Under the pieces are notes generated by a model that had not been told where the DNA came from, searched no databases, and saw nothing but the letters and a program-made list of their open reading frames with translations. Both the position numbers and the translations under genes were made by a program. Below are positions 23,376 to 35,006 of a stretch of DNA of 64,000 nucleotides, one piece after another; within the stretch, counting starts at the first letter, position 1; the number at the start of each line of letters is the position of its first letter. The stretch is from Xanthostigma xanthostigma (Eukaryota; Arthropoda; Insecta; Raphidioptera; Raphidiidae), in contig OY754467.1 of NCBI GenBank assembly GCA_963575645.1, positions 52,051,108 to 52,115,107 on the forward strand, in the 5' to 3' direction.

Positions 23376-23754
23376 GTGTTCTCATTGTTCCTTTTTTGAA
23401 ATTCACAAAGCAAAGAAAATGGCGCATTCTTCAAAAATTTCCAGACGCAAAGTTTTTCAGGTGTTCATCGCCGTAGTATTTTCCGCATTTTCTGCACCAG
23501 TTCGAGATATTTTACATTTTGTCTGTACGGTAACTGCTCAGTCTGACTAACATATGTATTGTGTGTAGAATCGTGTGAACTGTCTGTGAACTTGTCGGGA
23601 CGTTATCCCGCCGTTAGTTCTGACTGAAGTCCGGTTCACACAGTATTCGTCAATTGCTGGCTGAATCGATGCAGACGTACTGGGTTCGACTTCTTTATTA
23701 TAGAGAGAACTCATACATAACCTAGAATAAAGTTGTGTAATTGAAAGTCGAATT

Positions 23755-23888
23755 GGCGCAATTAAACCGCGCATAGAATGTGACGTAATTTGACGTACAA
23801 ACAAATGCCTGTTTTTCACGTCGTTCGTTGGTTCATGCAGCGTGATGACGTCGTAATGTAACTGCTGGCTGGCCTATTCGAATCGGAG
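23755..23888 (-). repeat. Dispersed repeat with ACGACGTCAT, copy 2
   Basis: On the minus strand it reads 'attacgacgtcatcacgctg', 'catgaaccaacgaacgac' and 'attacgtcacattctatgcg'. Confidence 0.55.
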
Positions 23889-24171
23889 TACGTCATAACA
23901 AATGTTTCAATCTCATTTTAAAATTGTGTTTTTTTCCTGCCCCTATAGTCTATACTCTATATGATTTAAAGTATATTTTAGACTGGGTTATACGCGATTT
24001 TTAATTTAGTGGAACAATCTCTTGATTTTGACTATTTTTTGAAAAACAAAAGATGGCGCCAGAAACTTTACTGGAAATGAAGAGTTGGGAGAGGTAATTC
24101 TATTTTAATCCTCCAAATCGTCCTCTGAAATAATCCTGTTTTACTCATTGCTCATTAAAATTTGTATATGC

Positions 24172-24430
24172 ATAACCTAAAATAAGATCAGCTGTTCGCT
24201 AGCCGCCATGTTTATTTTCAAAGTTTCGTTAGTTTTGACGTAAAAATGACTCATTTCATATGTATAATAATAATTACTATGTCAAGCATTGTTCTCTTAA
24301 TCAAAAGTTTTACGTCTTTATCTATGGCGTTAGCCAATCAGAACAAACGAACTCTTCTGCACCCTAACCTAAAATAAAATCAGCTGTTTGTCAGCCGCCA
24401 TGTTTATTCTCAAAGTTTAATTTTACATTG
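24172..24430 (+). repeat. Direct repeat, two copies of about 65 bp
   Basis: 'ctaaaataagatcagctgtt' then 'agccgccatgtttatt' at about 24177 recurs at about 24370 as 'ctaaaataaaatcagctgtt' then 'cagccgccatgtttatt'. Confidence 0.7.
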
Positions 24431-24924
24431 AAAAAATACACTCGTGATCTGTAATGTAAATAAGCCTCTTCCAATTTGAATAGTGCTTCCATTATGCGAC
24501 ATTTTAACGACAAAGCTGTATAAATCAAGCTCTACAACCGTGGTGGTAGTCGCTATAGGAGCAATGGGCAAGCACAGTCGACAACGGACTATCGATTTCA
24601 CTCACTCCGAAGGTGAATGAAACCAGCTGTGTGTTTCTCACTCACTCTCTCGTTATTGTGTCTGTACAACGTACTACCGATGTGTACGTTACATTGTTAA
24701 TTTGTCTGTTGCAATTGGCTAGTCTGGTCATTTTTAATCACCTCGAATAGAGATCTTCATTATCTAAATTGAAAATTTATTGATTTTGAAATGGTTCCCT
24801 CGAGATGGCGAAACCGAAATTTAACCTTAGTATTTCTCTCAGGGCCGATTCTACGATGGCGACAGAGCCATGGGTACAGTTAAGTTTCGTGATACGACTT
24901 CTAGCTTTAAATCTAGATTCTATA

Positions 24925-26465
24925 AGCATGATGATTATTTTGCCAAAGTTCCGAAAGATTTCGATTTTCGTCAAAAATCGCATTTTTTTAAATGGGTCAG
25001 CCTTGAAAAAATTGCAAAAATCGAATTCTTTAATACACTTAATTGAAATTGGGAATGCTTACAGAAAAAAATACGCTGAATTCAATGAGCGTAAGCAAAC
25101 GTCTGTATCTCTTTTAGTTTGCAAACTACGACCATTCGAGGGTTTTATATGATTTTCTGAAAACTATAAACGCAAATAACTTCTGAACCAAAAGACATAC
25201 AGATGTTTGTTTGTGCTCATTGGATTCACCGTGTTTTTTTCTACAAGTAAGATGATTTAGCCAAAGTTCCGAAAGATTTCGATTTTCGTCAAAAATCGCA
25301 TTTTTTAAAGGGGTATGCCTTGAAAAATTGCAAAAATCGAATTCTCTAATAGGTATACCTTTGAAATTGGGAATGCTTACAGAAAAAATTACGCTGAATT
25401 CAATGAGCGTAAGCAAACGTCTGTACCTATCTCTTTTAGTTTGGAAACTGCGGCCATTCCGAGGTTTTATATTATCTTATGAAAACTATAAACGCAAATA
25501 ACTTCTGAACCAAAAGACATACAGACGTTTGTTTGTGCTCATTGGATTTAGCGTGTTTTTTTCTATAGGCAAGATGATTTTGCCAAAGTTCCGAATGATT
25601 TCGATTTTCGTCAAAAAGCGCATTTTTTTAAAGGGGTAAGCCTTGAAAAAATTGCAAAAATCGAATTCTTTAATATATACCTTTGAAATTGGGAATGCTT
25701 ACAGAAAAAATTACGCTGAATTCAATGAGCGTAAGCAAACGTCTGTATCTCTTTTAGTTTGGAAACTACGGCCATTCCGCGAGGTTTTATATTATTTTCT
25801 GAAAACTATAAACGCAAATAACTTCTGAACCAAAAGACATACAGACGTTTGTTTGTGCTCATTGGATTCAGCGTGTTTTTTTTATAAGTAAGATGATTTA
25901 ACCAAAGTTCCGAAAGATTTCTATTTTCGTCAAAAATCGCATTTTTTTAAAGAGGTATGCCTTGAAATAATTGCAAAAATCGAATTCTTTAATATACTTA
26001 ATTGAAATTGGGAATGGTTACAGAAAAAATTACGCTGAATTCAATGAGCGTAAGCAAACGTCTGTATCTCTTTTAGTTTGGAAACTACGGTCATTCCGCG
26101 AGGTTTTATATTATTTTCTGAAAACTATAAACGCAAATAACTTCTGAACCGAAACACATACAGACGTTTGTTTGTGCTCATTGGATTCAGCGTGTTTTTT
26201 TCTATAAGCATGATGATTTTGCCAAAGTTCCGAAAGATTTCTATTATCGTCAAAAAGCGCATTTTTTTAAAGGGTTATGCCTTGAAAAAATTGCAAAAAT
26301 CGAATTCTTTAATATACTTAATTGAAATTGGGAATGCTTACAGAAAAAATTACGCTGAATTCAATGAGCGTAAGCAAACGTCTGTATCTCTTTTAGTTTG
26401 GAAACTACGGCCATTCAGAGGTTTAATATGATTTTCTGAAAGCTATATAAACGCAAATAACTTCA
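24925..26465 (+). repeat. Satellite-like tandem array, unit about 320 bp, five copies
   Basis: Units begin near 'gccaaagttccgaaagattt' at 24942, 25260, 25582, 25901 and 26221. Each has two inverted arms, 'acgctgaattcaatgagcgt' and 'gctcattggattcagcgtg', linked by 'aaacgcaaataacttctga'. The open frames in each unit are by-products of the repeat. Confidence 0.9.
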
Positions 26466-26750
26466 AATAATTTCAAGGAAAATAAGCGAAAATGTTTTGT
26501 TATGAGTGGATGGTATATATTTTAATTAAAATTTGAAAGTAAACTAGTATTGATGGCACGACCTGTGGAATGGGTCGGTTCTTTTAATTATTGATAATAA
26601 TTCAATTAATTTATACCGGTCCGCGAGTGCGTTGTTAAAAGTTAAAAGGCAGCTTCCCTCAAATAGAAAATGGTATTAATTTTCTGAATGCCTTTATTAA
26701 TTAAATTTTGAAAATAACGAATATATAACTAATCAGGAAATACCAGCTGC
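26466..26750. other. No gene seen
   Basis: Unassigned DNA between the satellite array and a MITE. Confidence 0.45.
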
Positions 26751-27043
26751 TATAATACGCGCCACGCATCTAAAAGGTTCGGAAGTTAGTCACAAACAGC
26801 GTCGCAAAGGCACATTTTAGAGCCATTAATACTCCCACCAGCTACCTGAATGGTGATTGACCGTGATCGCTTTTAACCTTTGTCACTTGTCGCTTTCCTG
26901 CTTTAAAGTACAGTCGAGTACGCTATTGTCAAGTTGTTATTGCTATTTTAGTTTTCTTGAGTTGCGAGTTTGTAGTTTTTCAACAGAGTGTACAAGCGCA
27001 AGCCCGCATTCGCATCTAACTTCCGAGCCTTTTAGATTCGTGT
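26751..27043 (+). mobile_element. MITE of the TATAATACGCGCC family, right end eroded
   Basis: It starts TATAATACGCGCCACGC and matches the reverse complement of the NFXL1 copies. The right end stops at 'ttagattcgtg' without the last 14 bp. Confidence 0.7.
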
Positions 27044-28084
27044 AGAACGTACAGAACTGACAGATGTTGGTATTTGAAAATATCGAAGTCGTTGTTCATA
27101 TTGCTCCTCTATTACAAGACCTCAGTTCCCAGATTTGATTCTGACCGGTGTTAATAGCGACAATAATTAGTATTTTCTTATCAACTGCTTTGTTCATTTT
27201 AAGGTCAATTTGATAGGTGAACTACAGTGTGAGAATTGATCACAAAATGATGTTTGGTATCTTACGCAATTAGTTTTCCCCAAATTTTTGTACAGAAGAA
27301 AATATATTTTGAAAAAATTATTGAGCAAGCCAAATTTGTCAGTATTTTTAACATAAATTTGTGAAGAAAAAACTTTAAAATTTTAATTTGCCTTCCCGTG
27401 ATTTGAAATCTCGTGACATGCTCTAATGAAATATTAGCAAATATCGCGTTTTTTTGATTAATTTTTTAGGCCAAAAAAATGTGTTTTTTGTAATTTTTGA
27501 GTAGCAAGCCAAATTTTATGAACATTAATGCTTAATTGAGGCTAATAAAAACAGTAGTAAAATGCATTTTGCACACAATTTGAAATTTCCCGAGCGCTTA
27601 TTTTACAATTTGCGAGAACAGTCACCTTAAACTATTATTAATTTATATATCGTGTTATATCAACTTATTTATTGCCATTTTTTTCTTCAACACAATAAAT
27701 GGTAATAAATCATAAATTATGTAAATCGTAAACAACCATCCTACAGTAGGACAGGGTACAGGCTACCAGTTTGAACTATGCTTTAAATAGACTTTAGAAG
27801 AGTCTTTTGTAGCTTAATCTAACTGCGCCATCTTTTTTTGCGTTTGATGGATGATTCGAGGATAAAATATATTTCATCCATTATAAAGCTTTGCCGTGTT
27901 GGCACTCTTCCATATGTGATTTTAACCTAAATAAAACATTGTAGTATATTTATACCCCTTGCGGTGTGATTTGCGACTAGATATCGAACCCATTTTACTA
28001 AATGATAGCAATCAAAAGTTATCTATTTGCATTTGTAGTCGTCCTTTTATTTATTTGTTGACAGTCAGTAATCCTGCGCTTTTT
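27044..28084. other. No gene seen
   Basis: AT-rich DNA. There is no support for coding or mobile sequence. Confidence 0.5.
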
Positions 28085-28330
28085 CTAATTGATACATCTG
28101 TCTTATATGATTTCTCCATACAAATTTTAAACCCCCGTTACAACTTTTTAGGGGTTGCATTTTCAAAAATCTGTTCTTAGCGGATGCCTACGTCATAACA
28201 ACTATGTGCCAAATTCGTCCAGTGATTTGAGCTGTGCGTTGATTCTCCATGCAAATTTTGAGCTCCCGTTATACCCTTTTAGGGGTTGAATTTTCAAAAA
28301 GTAATGAAAACTGAAAATTCGCTCTAGGAA
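28085..28330 (+). mobile_element. LINE-type 3' tail fragment
   Basis: Two related segments carry the phrases 'tccatacaaatttt', 'cttttaggggttg', 'ttagcggatgcctacgtcat' and 'gagctgtgcgttgat'. I recognise this wording as a very common non-coding LINE tail in Lepidoptera. No coding part is left. Confidence 0.5.
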
Positions 28331-28757
28331 TCTTTAAAACTGTTCAATTACAGACTAAGTTACGATTTTATCTATTTAAATTAATTGAGCTAACGTCTGT
28401 ATAATTCATTAAAAAAACAATTCTCGCAGTATGTGAATTTTGTAGTAGCCCGTTACTAATATATACAAACATCGGACAACCATACCATATTATATGTAAA
28501 ACACACTCTTCAGCTTTAATATTAGTACTAGTGTGACCTGTGCGAATTATTCGCACTAAATAAGTATAATAATCATCACTTTACAAAATTATTTTTTTAA
28601 ATATGATTGCAGGTATTCAATTCGTTTCTAATTTTGCACACTGCTTATAACGTTCTTCTTTTTGTTGTATTACAATATGAAGCTCAGATGACAGATCGAA
28701 GAAATATTTTACTAAAATTGCCATATAGAGGCGTAAGTGGCAAAAGCGTGGAGCTAA

Positions 28758-28920
28758 GCCGTCAGATGGCATCATGCAGCATTGCTGTGACGTTGTTCAG
28801 CGTTGCTCGCTGTTTCAAAATTAAAGCCGTCAGATGGCAGTATGCAGTATTTACAATATGAAGGTCAGATGGCAGATCGAAGTGTTGACGTTGTTTCAAA
28901 ATTAAAGCCGTCAGATGGCA
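28758..28920 (+). repeat. Three-copy motif GCCGTCAGATGGCA
   Basis: Exact copies start at 28758, 28826 and 28907. The shared flank 'tgtttcaaaattaaa' precedes the last two, so this is an imperfect tandem expansion of about 70-80 bp. Confidence 0.75.
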
Positions 28921-29149
28921 GACATTGTTCAGCGTTGCTGTATTTTAATTAATTTACAGAAACAAAAGCAATAATAAATTTTTTATTTGTCGTTGTCAGT
29001 AGAGCAAGCAATTATCTGTAAAATGATATTTAATTTATGTGGAGAAATTGTGAGGTTTTTTCTAAAAAGGGAGGCAAACATCTTTAACCTTAGCGTATTA
29101 ATTATATATGCTAGATTGATGGAAACGTTAAATCGTCTTATCAAGCACG

Positions 29150-29530
29150 CTCTGTATAAAAGCGGTGTGCCGGTGTCGTTATATTATGACTGAAGGCAAG
29201 ATCGGCGTGTTGACGCGGATCTAGGGCTGGGCCCAGTGGGGACATACGACGGCTCAACGCACGCTAAACGCCGAACGAGAGACGGTCGGCCAGTCGCGAT
29301 CAGACCGCGTCGCTGTTAGCAGCGCGTATTTTGCGAGAAGGTTGGGTCGCGCTTAGCCCTCACCGCGCCGCTATAATATCTCTTCTGTTTCCCCGTCGCG
29401 CAGTACGTTGCCGTTTCCGCTATTTCTTGAAATCCGACCGATTTTTTTCCCAATAAACTGCATCCATTTATTTCCCGTATTCGCGGCTGTTTATCTATAA
29501 TAGTGCTCATTTGTTTCGGAGCTCGCGATA
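29150..29530 (+). promoter_or_regulatory. GC-rich island with TATA box, candidate promoter
   Basis: TATAAA (29155-29160) precedes a CpG-rich block ('ggacatacgacggctcaacg', 'tcgcgatcagaccgcgtcgc') in otherwise AT-rich DNA. No long coding frame follows, so a non-coding first exon of the cytohesin or another gene is possible. Confidence 0.35.
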
Positions 29531-30357
29531 GTCAGCTGTTTCCCAAAACATGAACGCTCGATTGTTTTGTAAATTTCCGCTTGTTTTTCTCTTCCTGACG
29601 TTTCCTGAACTTTGACGTTCGCTGCTGTTGTGATATAGTTTTGTGAATATATAAGAATTTGTATGCATAGCTAGTCAATTGTTTTGCTTGTCGATTGCAA
29701 TTGTCTTTAAACGATGTTGAAGTGCATTTTCGTGGAATTGATCGAATTTCAACTGTTCGCGAAGTGATTCTAATTTGTGATTTAGCTAGTTTTTATTGAG
29801 CTAAAAGGATGTTTATAAGAGTGATTGAAATTCATGCTCTTTTTCAATTGAGAGTTGACTTTTCCAATTGGCCTGTGATATATTTTGTTGAAGTGATTTA
29901 TTTCCTAAATTTGAAATCGTGATTTTTTTTTACTGGTGTTTGTGTTTATGAGAGTAATTTGAATCTACGGTTTGTAAATGAAAAAATTATATTTAATCAA
30001 ACGATTACTGGTTTTTGTTCAGCTAATTTATTTATAGCTGGAAATTATAAATATTTATTATGTGTAATGTTTTGCATTGCTCAATTTGCACCTGATGAAA
30101 CATTCTACGTAATGTATTTTTTCCTATAACCAGTAATTTTTCTTAGTATTTTTATTGCGCATAAAAACTATATTTATTTATTGTTAATCAAATTAATTTA
30201 TTATTTTGCGGGTTTATACAAAAGCACACACAATTATTTTGTAATCTTAAGCGACATACGTTGATTTAATTAGTAATAATGCCACTTGAACCTATAAAGG
30301 GCCTAATATATGTTTTTGGCAAGGCAAATAAATAATCATGGTACAGAAAACTGCTCA
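29531..30357. other. AT-rich stretch right of the GC-rich island
   Basis: A 21-codon frame opens at 29550 (MNARLFCKFPLVFLFLTFPE) and stops. No other feature is seen. Confidence 0.4.
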
Positions 30358-30700
30358 TCTATACTAATATATAAAGCTGAAGAGTTTGTTTGGTTGAATA
30401 CGGTAATTTTAGGAACTACTGGTTCGAATTGAAAAAAATGTTTTTTGTTGGATAGCCCATTTATCGAGGAAGGCTATAGGCTATATAATATCACGCTACG
30501 ATCAATAGGAGCGGAGCATCAATGAAAAAATGTTGCAAAACGTAACTCAAAATTTGTTCGTCCGACAAAAACTTTTGAACGGTAACTCCGATCATTATGA
30601 AATTTGGACGCAACATTCATCTCGGTAAACTAGGATGAATGTGCGTACTCATGTCCCTCCCCTCCCCATTCGTTCTTTTGTACCCGGGCGAGACCGCTAG
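30358..30700 (+). mobile_element. Non-autonomous Helitron, 343 bp
   Basis: It starts A|TCTATACTAATATATAAAGC and ends CGAGACCGCTAG|T. The inside ('gaactactggttcgaattg', 'gaggaaggctataggctat') matches the copy at 50976-51321. Confidence 0.8.
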
Positions 30701-30784
30701 TAATATAGGTATATTACTACTATGTATCTCAATTATATATAATTCAAACCAATTTAACGCTCAGAAATCTCGACTTTAGCTTAC

Positions 30785-30915
30785 TGCTCATTCCCATTTT
30801 TTGGTCGCTTAATATATAGCCTGTGTCACTCTGGAAAATGTAGGCTTTTAAGCGGTGACATAATTTTTAAAATCGGTTCAGTAGTAGATTGACTGGCGTA
30901 AGCAAATAAACATTT
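30785..30915 (+). mobile_element. Second copy of the 'tatagcctgtgtc' tail
   Basis: It shares 'atatagcctgtgtcact', 'aaaatcggttcagtag' and a purine-rich end with 17580-17660. It lies just right of the Helitron at 30358-30700. Confidence 0.35.
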
Positions 30916-31710
30916 CCTATTTATATGTAACTATCTGATCATTGAGCTTATCAAAAACGAGTAACCTCAGGTGTCTGGATTCTCAAGCTCAAGATAATTT
31001 ACCCTTTTTATTAGCTTTATATGAAAATTGATTTAAACTAAATAAAGATTTTAATGTAGTATGTGTTGTAGTTTTTAAATTAGAGTCTGGCCCGTTAACA
31101 CACCCTAAATCTTATAAATGGCCCTTTAGAAAAATCAGTTTGACACCCCTGGTGTATATACAAATAAACTTACGTCTTTATAAATATTTGACAATAGATT
31201 TGGGGTTCGCCTGTAGATGAATGAAGATGCTAATTATCTAATTTCTGTTTCTATTATGGAAGACTTATTACGTATGTAGACTTGTTTTGGCTCTTTAGAA
31301 GATTAAAGAAAATGTTTCTTCATGAATACGTTTTGTTTTCAGCTCTGTAATGTATAATTTATTGTTGTTTACGGGTTGCTTTCTGTTGGAGACTGGAGCC
31401 AGATAAGTTTTAAAGTCAACTCCTAAAACATACAGCTTGCCCACCTTCTCCAAACTGCTTTTTTATCACTTTTAAAATATCTTTATGTAACTTCGCGGTG
31501 TGTCGATTAATACGGTTTATTTGCATTACGATACTAATTGACCAAGATGTCAAATTAAAATGAAATATTGGTGTTCAAATCGAGATTATCATTTGACATT
31601 TAAATGTTGCTCCATTCAGGACACCATGCATCAGGGATTCGTAATTTTTCGACTTTTAAATCCTTCCCTTGATGTTGGATTCCGGCTTGACGTCACTTCG
31701 TTTGTAAACT
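30916..31710. other. No gene seen
   Basis: AT-rich, no repeat found. It ends at an inverted MITE fragment. Confidence 0.45.
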
Positions 31711-31886
31711 AACTAAGCCTCTCTCTCTTTCTATCTTCACTAACTTCACTATCTCCTTCTCAACTTCCGTTCGCCTCGAACGATCACGCACCGTTCGCCT
31801 CGTCCGATTTCCGTAAACGCTTTCGTCAGGCATTTACCAGCTTGCTCCCCAAGGCAAGCGTACCTAAAAACGTTTTACTTCAAAAA
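31711..31886 (-). mobile_element. 5' fragment of the AAGTAAAACTTCTT MITE, inverted
   Basis: It reads 'tctttctatcttcactaact' through 'accagcttgctccccaaggc' to 'cgttttacttcaaaaa'. An internal duplication repeats 'ccgttcgcctcg' (31766 and 31791). Confidence 0.6.
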
Positions 31887-31998
31887 CCATTTCCTTCGGT
31901 GGATTCTTTTTGCATCTCCCGTTGGGAAGACATACAATGAGTTAAGAACCACTGCCCTACATTATCGCCATAAAAATATGTTGAATCGTGATTTTATC

Positions 31999-32873
31999 TA
32001 TATATATAAAAATCAAAGCCACTTTTCGTTGTAATTTTATAACGCAAGAACGGGCTCACCTATCCAAACCAAATTTTGAGGCTTTGTTCGGACTATTTAG
32101 TAGATGGTTTATGTGAAGTTTGCACAAAATCGGTCGAGCGGTTCTTCATTTATTTAATTTTTTGTAACAAATATCTATAAAAATCAATGCCAAGATATAT
32201 AAAAAATGTGATAAATGAAGAACCGCTCGACCGATTTTGTGCAAACTTCACATAAACCATCTACTAAATAGTCCGAACAAAGCCTAAAAATTTGGTTTGG
32301 ATAGGTGGGCCCGTTCTTGAGTTATAAAATTACAACGAAAAGTGGCATTGATTTTTATAGATATTTGTTACAAAATATGTGATAAACGAAGAACCGCTCA
32401 ACCGATTTTGTGCAAACTTCACATAAACCATCTACTAAATAGTCCGAACAAAGCCTAAAAATTTGGTTTGGATAGGTGAGCCCGTTCTTGAGTTATAAAA
32501 TTACAACGAAAAGTGGCATTTTGATTTTTATACATATAGATGCCACTTTTCGTTGTAATTTTATAACTCAAGAACGGGCTCACCTATCCAAACCAAATTT
32601 TTAGGCTTTGTTCGGACTATTTAGTAGATGGTTTATGTGAAGTTTGCACAAAATCGATCGAGCGGTTCTTCATTTATCACATTTTTTGTAACAAATATCT
32701 ATAAAAATCAATGCCAAGATATATAAAAAATGTGATAAATGAAGAACCGCTCAACCGATTTTGTGCAAACTTCACATAAACCATCTACTAAATAGTCCGA
32801 ACAAAGCCTAAAAATTTAGTTTGGATAGGTGAGTCCGTTCTTGCGTTATAAAATTACAACGAAAGTGGCATTT
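31999..32873. repeat. Alternating inverted array of a ~180-bp unit
   Basis: The unit runs from 'cacttttcgttgtaatttta' through 'ggctttgttcggactattta' to 'gagcggttcttcatttat'. Five copies occur in the order plus, minus, minus, plus, minus. Adjacent opposite copies form long palindromes. Confidence 0.85.
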
Positions 32874-33167
32874 TTTAAAAATCAATTTTTTGACGTATGT
32901 AAATACTTAAATATTGTAAGTAGGTTTTGGAATTTTATACAAACAATGAAACAATTGTTTTCAAAATGTTATGACAGTTAATCTTTAATTACTATCCAAG
33001 TGAGACTTAAAATAAATACGTATTTGAAAGAAAGTTAAAAACAATTATTATTATAGGTGAGTAATTTTAATAAATAATTTTAATAAATAAATTTTTAACC
33101 TAAATTTGAAGCGAAAGATGCAATATCATAGATCAAGATGACGGCGAATCAGTTTTACAAGTACCGG

Positions 33168-33600
33168 CAAGTGTTTTAAAGACCAGTTATCCACGAATAC
33201 TTTACGCTATTTTTTTTTCGAAAACGACGGCGCAGCCGGAGTGAACCCTCGAAATAGAGCAAGTGTTTTAAAGACCAGTTATCTACGAATACTTTACGCT
33301 ATTTTATTTCGAGCACGACGGCGCAGCCGGAGTGAACCCTCGAAATAGAGCAAGTGTTTTAAAGACCAGTTATCCACGAATACCTTACGCTATTTTTTTT
33401 CGAGCACGACGGCGCAGCCGGAGTGAACCTTCGAAATAGAGCAAGCGTTTTAAAGACCAGTTATCCACGAATACTTCACCCTATTTTTTTTTCGAGCACG
33501 ACGGCGCAGCCGGAGTGAACCCTCGAAATAGAGCAAGTTTTTTAAAGACCAGTTATCCACGAATACTTTACGCTATTTTTTTTCGAGCACGACGGCGCAG
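33168..33600 (+). repeat. Minisatellite, unit about 92 bp, nearly five copies
   Basis: Units start near 33168, 33260, 33351, 33442 and 33533. Each carries 'gttttaaagaccagttat', 'cgaatactttacgctatttt', 'cacgacggcgcagccggagt' and 'gaaccctcgaaatagagc'. The GC-rich core occurs once in the Helitron at 9294-9312. Confidence 0.9.
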
Positions 33601-34059
33601 CAATTAATAAAATAGATAGATAGATATATGTTCCAATTAAATTTTTTTGTTATTTCACTTTATACGTAGCGAAGCACGTACAGGGCCGCTAGTTTATTTA
33701 TATTTTGTTTACAATTATATTACAACTTCGAGAGTGGAAGGTCAAGTTTTGTAAGACCCTGCGCGGTATTCCATACGATATCTGCACCTGGCAATCCATA
33801 TTGTTGTCGCAGCTATTTCTGTTATGTGGATAGACAGGATATTAATTGAGCGAGTTTTTATTAAATTTCTCGACTTGATTACTCAGATACATAATACAAA
33901 ACAAAGTAGGTACGTTTGATATTCGATCAAGTGAGAATAATGATAATTGAATTATCTAGTTTGTCATGACGACGTTTCCTCTGGATTTGTGGAGTTGTAT
34001 CATTTCGAGTTCATTTAGATTTGAATTTTGTTTGACTAACCGCTCGTGTGCTAAGAAGG

Positions 34060-34372
34060 TATAATACGCGCCACGGATCTAAAAGGTTCGGAAGCTAGTC
34101 ACAGCGTCGCAAAAGCACATTTTAGAGCCGTTGATACTCCCACCACCTCCCAGCTACCTGCACGGAACGTGCGCTCGTCGGTGATCGCTCGTTGCATTTG
34201 TCACTTGTCGCTTTCCTGCTTTAAAGTACAGTCGAGTACGCTATTGTCAAGTTGCTATTGTTATTTCAGTTTTGTTGAGTTGCGAGTTTGTAGTTTTTCA
34301 ACAGACTGTACAAGAGCAAGCCCGCATTCGCATCTAACTTCCGAGCCTTTTAGATTCGTGGCGCGTATTATA
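34060..34372 (+). mobile_element. MITE of the TATAATACGCGCC family, complete
   Basis: It starts TATAATACGCGCCACGG and ends CGTGGCGCGTATTATA, so both inverted repeats are intact. Its open frame is an effect of the element, not a gene. Confidence 0.8.
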
Positions 34373-35006
34373 CCGCGAGGAATGTGGCCGACGATGCTGT
34401 CTCTTTTCATTGCTGGCGAAAAATGGACTCCGTCGCACTATAGTTTAAGTTTATCCATGAAACGTTTTTGCAGTGATTAACAAAATTAATATTTTTCCGC
34501 ATAATTATAGTAGAAGTAGAAAAAAAAAGAAACCACATGAGTATTTTTGCTTTGTGGTCATAGATGTTAGTTTTTCTTGCTGTTATTTGTTATAAAGTAA
34601 CTGTTCCTTATGCATTTATTACTGACCGCTACAAGGCTAGTTTAAAACCATACCTGTAAGTCATTTATGGTCGTAAGAAGAAAAGTATGCTTTTAATCAC
34701 ATGGAAGCAGGGTTGGTACAGACCGCGGAAATGCGGAAAAACTTTTAAAAGCCAGGGAAATCCAGAACTCCTAGAACAGTTAGGGAATTTATTTGTTTAT
34801 TTTATAATTCCAAAATAATAGTGGTACATTTTTTTTTATAAATTTTAAAGTTGGAATAATCCTGCCCAACTTGACTGAAGCCAGTGCTGGGGCAGGAGTG
34901 TGGGTTTAGGATGTGTGAAAATTAAAACAAAAATAATAAAAGTATCAAATATAAAAAATAAAGATTAAAAATAAAAAATAAAAAAGAATACAATTATATA
35001 ATTATA

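Larger units (their letters stand above)
31997..33692 (+). mobile_element. Composite Helitron, 1.7 kb
   Basis: The left end A|TCTATATATATAAAAATC and the right end GGGCCGCTAG|T fit one Helitron. Its 3' 90 bp match the Helitron at 8826-9438, but its 5' part is unrelated. It holds an alternating inverted array (31999-32873), a unique segment (32880-33155) also found inverted at 53130-53380, and a minisatellite (33168-33600). No Rep/helicase frame is present. Confidence 0.6.

Noticed and set aside
24805-26431. Repeated frames with the phrase NERKQTSVSLLV
   Set aside because: They recur because the 320-bp unit recurs. Phase is not kept between units and the frames differ in both ends.
33168-33600. 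CRISPR-like regular repeats
   Set aside because: Units are contiguous with no unique spacers, and the genome is eukaryotic. It is a minisatellite.
34169-34480. 103-codon frame with [13 protein letters not shown]
   Set aside because: The same phrase appears in every copy of the TATAATACGCGCC MITE, so it is element sequence, not a gene.
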